Made by a program: the position numbers and the translations under genes. The notes below the pieces were generated by a model. That model worked only from the letters and a program-made list of their open reading frames with translations. It was not told the DNA's origin and searched no databases. 55,928 nucleotides of DNA from JAVBLT01 sp031553315 (GTDB lineage Bacteria; Verrucomicrobiota; Kiritimatiellia; RFP12; DVOR01): the NCBI GenBank assembly GCA_031553315.1, contig JAVBLT010000057.1:1-55928 (forward strand), written 5' to 3'. Positions 52,297-55,928 of this stretch are shown here, piece by piece. Each line of letters starts with the position of its first letter. The first letter of the stretch is position 1.

Positions 52297-53358
52297 ATGT
52301 CATCCGTCTCGCTGAGAAACGTCCGCAAGGTCTACCCCAACGGCTTCGTGGGGGTAGACGATTTCACCCTCGACATCCGCGACCGCGAATTCCTCGTGCT
52401 CGTGGGCCCCTCCGGGTGCGGCAAATCGACCACGCTGCGCATGGTCGCCGGCCTCGAGACCGTGACCTCCGGCGAGATTGTGATCGACGGGCGCGTCGTC
52501 AACACCCTCCCCCCGAAAGACCGCGACATCGCCATGGTTTTCCAAAACTACGCGCTCTACCCCCACATGAACGTCTACGAAAACATGGCCTTTTCCCTCA
52601 AGCTCCGCAAGCGCCCCCGCGCCGAAATCCGCCAGGCCGTGGAAGAAGCCGCCCGCGTGCTCGGCCTCACCGCCATGCTCGACCGCCTTCCCCGCCAGCT
52701 TTCCGGCGGCCAGCGCCAGCGCGTCGCCCTCGGCCGCGCCATTGTGCGCAAACCCAAAGTCTTCCTCTTCGACGAACCCCTCTCGAACCTCGACGCGAAA
52801 ATGCGCGTGGAAATGCGCGCCGAAATCCACCGCCTCCACCGCCAGCTCCAGGCCACCGTCATTTACGTGACCCACGACCAGATCGAAGCCATGACCATGG
52901 GCGACCGCATCGTCGTCATGGAAAACGGCCTCATCCGCCAGATTGCCGACCCCCTCACCCTCTACAACCAGCCCGAAAACCGTTTCACCGCAGGCTTCAT
53001 CGGCACACCGCCCATGAACTTCCTCAGCGTGACCAGCCAAAGCGGCCAATTGACCAGCCCCGCCGGAACCCTCGCCTTCCCCAGCCCGCAATCGGGACCG
53101 CTCATTCTAGGCATCCGCCCCGAAGACCTCGTGGCGGAACGCTTCACAGAACCCGCCCCCAACACACTCAAAGCCACCGTTGAAATCATCGAGCAAATGG
53201 GCGCCGAATCCTACCTCCACCTCACCGTGGCCGAAACCCGCCTCACCGCCCGCGTGCCCCCCCACTTCCCCACACGCGAAGGCCAAACCCTTTTTATCCG
53301 CCCCAACATCGCCAAGGCACACCTTTTCGACGCAGAGTCCGGGAGGACTCTGGTCTGA
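52297..53358 (+). CDS. UgpC/MsmK-type ABC transporter ATP-binding protein
   Basis: A 353-residue ATPase of carbohydrate or glycerol-phosphate importers. Walker A GPSGCGKS (37-44), Q-loop MVFQNYALYPHM, signature LSGGQRQRVALGRAI, Walker B VFLFDEPLSNLD, H-loop YVTHDQIEAM. A C-terminal TOBE regulatory domain follows (ILGIRPEDL...). The start at 52297 fits the family; the longer frame lies in pyrE. No permease genes are adjacent; such ATPases often serve several importers encoded elsewhere. Confidence 0.93.
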   Translation: MSSVSLRNVRKVYPNGFVGVDDFTLDIRDREFLVLVGPSGCGKSTTLRMVAGLETVTSGEIVIDGRVVNTLPPKDRDIAMVFQNYALYPHMNVYENMAFSLKLRKRPRAEIRQAVEEAARVLGLTAMLDRLPRQLSGGQRQRVALGRAIVRKPKVFLFDEPLSNLDAKMRVEMRAEIHRLHRQLQATVIYVTHDQIEAMTMGDRIVVMENGLIRQIADPLTLYNQPENRFTAGFIGTPPMNFLSVTSQSGQLTSPAGTLAFPSPQSGPLILGIRPEDLVAERFTEPAPNTLKATVEIIEQMGAESYLHLTVAETRLTARVPPHFPTREGQTLFIRPNIAKAHLFDAESGRTLV

Positions 53359-53386
53359 TTAACCCCCACCACAAGGAGAGATCACG

Positions 53387-53527
53387 ATGAAAAAATACGT
53401 CTGCCAAGTTTGCGGATACCTCTACGATCCCGCCCAAAACAACAACGTGGCCTTCGAAGACCTTCCCGCCGACTGGACCTGCCCCGAATGCGGCGTGGGC
53501 AAAGACCAGTTCGAAGAACAGCATTGA
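53387..53527 (+). CDS. Rubredoxin
   Basis: A 46-residue one-iron electron carrier. The iron ligands are C6 and C9 in YVCQVCGYLYDP and C32 and C35 in TCPECGVGKDQF, matching rubredoxin spacing; WTCPECG is the family's second site. Strong AAGGAG lies before the ATG. It sits 28 bases after the ABC gene and before the radical SAM gene. Rubredoxins serve oxygen and peroxide detoxification and other low-potential reactions in anaerobes. Confidence 0.96.
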   Translation: MKKYVCQVCGYLYDPAQNNNVAFEDLPADWTCPECGVGKDQFEEQH

Positions 53528-53536
53528 GCTTTCCAC

Positions 53537-53562
53537 GGCTTCGCAGCCCACCCTGCGAAGCC
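53537..53562 (+). terminator. Perfect hairpin between rubredoxin and radical SAM genes
   Basis: A 10-bp perfect stem GGCTTCGCAG-CCCACC-CTGCGAAGCC followed by GTTTCC, a weak T run. It may be a terminator. It also covers the GAAG that could serve as ribosome-binding site for the ATG at 53572, so it might limit translation of that gene. Confidence 0.6.
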
Positions 53563-53571
53563 GTTTCCATT

Positions 53572-55311
53572 ATGCGCCCCGTTATCCTGATCACCCCCCC
53601 GGCGGTTCAGCTCAACACCCCCTACCCCGCCACCCCCTTCCTCACCGGTTTTCTCCGGCAGCAAGGCTTTCAAACCGCACAGCACGACCTCTCGCTCATG
53701 CTGGCGCTGCGCATCTTCTCCCGGCCCGGGCTTGAGGCCGTTTTCACCGCGCTCAAAAACCGGCGCCCAGCCAACATCCCCAATCACTTCATCCAAAATC
53801 GCCAAGCCTATCTCGACGCCATCGACCCCGTCATCCGCTTTCTGCAAAGCAACGCCCCCACCTTCCCCGCCCCCATCCCCCGCGGCCCCCGCTTCGCCTT
53901 CCTCCGCGAACTCAAACGCGCCCGCGTGACCGCCCAAATCGACGACCGCCTCCTCTGCAGCCTGATGGTCGACGACCTCGCCGACCTCGTTTCCCTCCTC
54001 GACCCCCGCTTCGGCCTCGCCCGCTACGCCGAACACCTCGCCCTCGCCGCACCCGACTTTTCCCCCCTCTACCAGGCCGCCCAAAACCCGCCCGGCCTCC
54101 TCGACCGCTGGCTCCTCGAAGAGGTCGACACCATCTTGCCGCCCGCCCCCGCCGACGTCATCATCACCATCCCCTTCCCCGGCTGCCTCTACGGCGCCCT
54201 GCGCATCGCCCGCCGCATCAAAGAAAAAAGCCCCCAAAGCCGCATCATCTTCGGCGGCGGCTACGTCAACACCGAATTACGCGACCTCACCGACCCCCGC
54301 CTCTTCGAATTCTGCGACTTTTTGTGCTATGACGACGGCGAAGCCCCCCTCCTGCGCATCCTCCGCGGCGAGCCCCTCCTGCGCACCCGCACCGCCACCC
54401 AAGCCCCCCTCTTCACCCACGGCGAACGCCGCCACCGCCACCTCCCCGCCCCCGACTATGCCGACCTCCCCCTCGACCGCTACCTGCGCATGGCCGAATC
54501 CGTCAACCCCATGCACCGCCTCTGGAGCGCCCGCCGCTGGAACAAACTCATGCTCGCCCACGGCTGCTACTGGGGAAAATGCGCCTTCTGCGACACCTCG
54601 CTCGACTACATCCGCCGCTACGACCCCGCCCCCCCCCGCCACATCCTCGCCCACATGGATTCACTCGCCGCCGCCACCGGCGAAAACGGCTTTCACTTCG
54701 TCGACGAAGCCGCCCCACCCGCCCTCCTCTCCCGCCTCGCGGATCTCCTCATCGCAGGCCGCCGCCCCTACCAGTGGTGGACCAACATCCGCTTCGACCC
54801 CGCCTTCACCGCCGAGCTCTGCCAAAAGCTCGCCCGCGCCGGCTGCATCGCCGTGACAGGCGGCGCCGAATGCCCCTCCCCCGCCGTGCTCGCACGAATG
54901 AACAAAGGCGTCACCCAGGAACAAATCCGCGCCGTCGCCGCCGCCTTTTCCGATGCCGGCGTCCTCGTCCACGCCTACCTCATGCACGGCTTCCCCGGCA
55001 GCACCCGCCGCCAGCTCCTCGACGGCCTCGACTTTGTCCGCACACTTTTCCGCGACGGTTTCCTCCACTCCGCCTTCTGGCACACCTTCGCCCTGACCGC
55101 CCACAGCCCATTATACGCCCAAGCCTCCGGGCACGGCATCAAGCTCCTTCCCGAGCCCGCCCCCCCCCGCCGCTTCGCCCGCAACGAAGTGCCCTGGTCT
55201 TCCGAAAGCCGCCCCGAACCGCCCGACACCCACGCCCGCCTCACCGCCGCCACCTACAACTACATGCACGGCATCGGCCTCGACGACCCCGTCGGCGTTT
55301 GGTTTTCGTGA
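53572..55311 (+). CDS. B12-binding-type radical SAM protein
   Basis: A 579-residue protein. The N-terminal half has cobalamin-domain-like character (VILITPPAVQLNTPYPATPFLTGFLRQQGF, ADVIITIPFPGCLYGALRIAR, IIFGGGYVNTEL). The radical SAM core has the cluster motif C332-YWGK-C337-AF-C340, a CX4CX2C spacing in place of the common CX3CX2C, then FHFVDEAAPP, and GGAECPSPAVLARMNKGVT. It has no SPASM-like C-terminal cysteines, so it is not an anSME maturase. Substrate unknown. The ATG lies just after a strong hairpin. Confidence 0.87.
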   Translation: MRPVILITPPAVQLNTPYPATPFLTGFLRQQGFQTAQHDLSLMLALRIFSRPGLEAVFTALKNRRPANIPNHFIQNRQAYLDAIDPVIRFLQSNAPTFPAPIPRGPRFAFLRELKRARVTAQIDDRLLCSLMVDDLADLVSLLDPRFGLARYAEHLALAAPDFSPLYQAAQNPPGLLDRWLLEEVDTILPPAPADVIITIPFPGCLYGALRIARRIKEKSPQSRIIFGGGYVNTELRDLTDPRLFEFCDFLCYDDGEAPLLRILRGEPLLRTRTATQAPLFTHGERRHRHLPAPDYADLPLDRYLRMAESVNPMHRLWSARRWNKLMLAHGCYWGKCAFCDTSLDYIRRYDPAPPRHILAHMDSLAAATGENGFHFVDEAAPPALLSRLADLLIAGRRPYQWWTNIRFDPAFTAELCQKLARAGCIAVTGGAECPSPAVLARMNKGVTQEQIRAVAAAFSDAGVLVHAYLMHGFPGSTRRQLLDGLDFVRTLFRDGFLHSAFWHTFALTAHSPLYAQASGHGIKLLPEPAPPRRFARNEVPWSSESRPEPPDTHARLTAATYNYMHGIGLDDPVGVWFS

Positions 55312-55332
55312 TACTCAAAAAGGGAAATTGTC

Positions 55333-55366
55333 AAAAAAAGGGATAAATCAATCGAAATATGCACTA
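55333..55366. repeat. Solo right end of an IS630/MITE element
   Basis: The sequence GGATAAATCAATCGAAATAT ending in GCAC, followed by TA at 55365-55366, matches the MITE right end. No left end is present nearby; the radical SAM gene ends 21 bases before it. It abuts the left end of the IS630 element, with a single shared TA. Confidence 0.7.
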
Positions 55367-55928
55367 GAGCAAGTTTCTAATGAACTTTCCTAATGTAGCA
55401 TGATTCGAAAAACCCTTTGGTATCATTCGGCGTAATGCCTGCAATCGCTTCCGTAATTGCCGCCGACAACCATTCCTTCGTTCTGGCTGCCAAGCGCCGG
55501 AGCGTTGTTTTGACCTTGCTCCACATCTTCTCAATCGGATTGAGATCGGGGCTGTAAGGCGGAAGAAAAAGAACGCGGGCACCACGGCCTTCAATCAGAT
55601 TTCGCGCATGAACATCAAGATGCGTGCTGAGATTGTCCATCACAACGACATCGCCCGGGCGTAATTTGGGTAATAAAATGTGTTCAACATAAGCGCGAAA
55701 CGCAGCGCCATTCATGGCTCCCGGCAGCTCCATCACAGCCGTTGAACCATCCAGCCACACCGCTCCAATCAGGGTGGTCGTACACCCATGCCCGTGCGGA
55801 GCGTGTGCAAAAAGGCGATTGCCGCCCTGCACCCACCCCCGAAGGCGGGTCATATTGGTTTTCGCGCTGGATTCGTCCAGGAAAATCAAACGCTCGGGAT
55901 CCAGCGTGGGAAGCAACTCAAACCAGAG
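55367..55928 (-). mobile_element. IS630-family insertion sequence (partial)
   Basis: The element starts after TA with the inverted repeat GAGCAAGTTTCTAATGAACT..., nearly the same as the MITE left end, and holds a DDE transposase gene that runs off the window end. The other end is outside the window. Confidence 0.88.
55377..55928 (-). CDS. IS630-family transposase (5'-truncated by window end)
   Basis: The C-terminal ~183 residues of a DDE transposase. The three catalytic acids are visible: D in FLDES, D in VVMDN and E in NPIEKMW. FLPPYSPDLNPIEK and AKTNMTRLRGW are hallmarks of IS630-type enzymes. The frame is open to the window edge without a credible start, so the N-terminal helix-turn-helix part lies beyond. 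The TAG stop lies within the terminal inverted repeat, so the coding region and repeat overlap. It would move DNA by cut-and-paste into TA sites. Confidence 0.92.
   Translation of the reverse strand, partial: LWFELLPTLDPERLIFLDESSAKTNMTRLRGWVQGGNRLFAHAPHGHGCTTTLIGAVWLDGSTAVMELPGAMNGAAFRAYVEHILLPKLRPGDVVVMDNLSTHLDVHARNLIEGRGARVLFLPPYSPDLNPIEKMWSKVKTTLRRLAARTKEWLSAAITEAIAGITPNDTKGFFESCYIRKVH

Noticed and set aside
53572..55311. Radical SAM protein as sulfatase maturase (anSME)
   Set aside because: The N-terminal cobalamin-like domain, CX4CX2C spacing and lack of SPASM cysteines do not fit anSME.
1..55928. tRNA, rRNA or CRISPR array
   Set aside because: No cloverleaf-like sequence, rRNA signature or regularly spaced direct repeats was found on reading both strands.

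Overview
The window reads as chromosomal DNA of a GC-rich bacterium of the PVC superphylum, most likely Kiritimatiellota or Lentisphaerota. This is an inference from gene content: tandem Tat-exported sulfatases, an NPCBM-GH2 glycosidase, an FAD_oxidored-type protein, a hydrazine-synthase-alpha-like di-haem protein, DUF5672, a Ser/Thr kinase paired with an ECF-type sigma factor, and very strong C-ending codon preference. Rubredoxin and radical SAM genes fit an anaerobic or microaerophilic life. No rRNA, tRNA or CRISPR array was seen.

Layout. 1-1599: the end of an IS630-type repeat, then two tandem YaaW/UPF0174 paralogues (minus) of lower GC. 1744-4933: a membrane Ser/Thr kinase with a large beta-rich C-terminal part, overlapping a sigma factor. 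4896-11525 (minus): five overlapping genes (universal stress protein, secreted protein, DEDDh exonuclease, CPBP protease, SWIM/SNF2 ATPase). 11697-26142 (plus): a polysaccharide-degradation locus with an intact sulfatase, a sulfatase pseudo-enzyme, a DUF5672 protein, a six-hairpin glycosidase, an SMP-30-like propeller, the di-haem protein, an FAD protein and a GH2 enzyme. A 159-bp MITE sits between the last two. 26323-32513: envelope and housekeeping genes (PpiC-type lipoprotein, SurA-N-like protein, XRE regulator with a degenerate IrrE domain, hemB, murD, LysM lipoprotein).

32514-33033 is the only long gene-free stretch; it holds an imperfect long inverted repeat and an orphan terminator. 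33034-36830 (minus): XRE-cupin regulator, AMP-forming ligase, solute-binding protein. 36986-39069: a ModF-like twin ABC ATPase converging on a CBM9-like protein. 39225-43087: two large secreted paralogues of no family I recognise. 43106-46826: pcnB, a MATE transporter and an unusual zinc-ribbon/EIIA fusion. 46927-55311: a long run with NERD, prc, dxs, pyrE, a UgpC-type ATPase, rubredoxin and a B12-type radical SAM protein. The window ends inside an IS630-family transposase gene whose inverted repeat matches the MITE, so the repeat ends at positions 1 and 55366 and the MITE at 22898 belong to one mobile system.

Start codons were chosen from ribosome-binding sites, signal peptides and overlaps with the preceding gene, and often lie downstream of the longest open frame. 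Many neighbours overlap by ATGA or GTGA, which suggests tightly coupled operons. All family calls rest on motif recognition from memory, without database searches.
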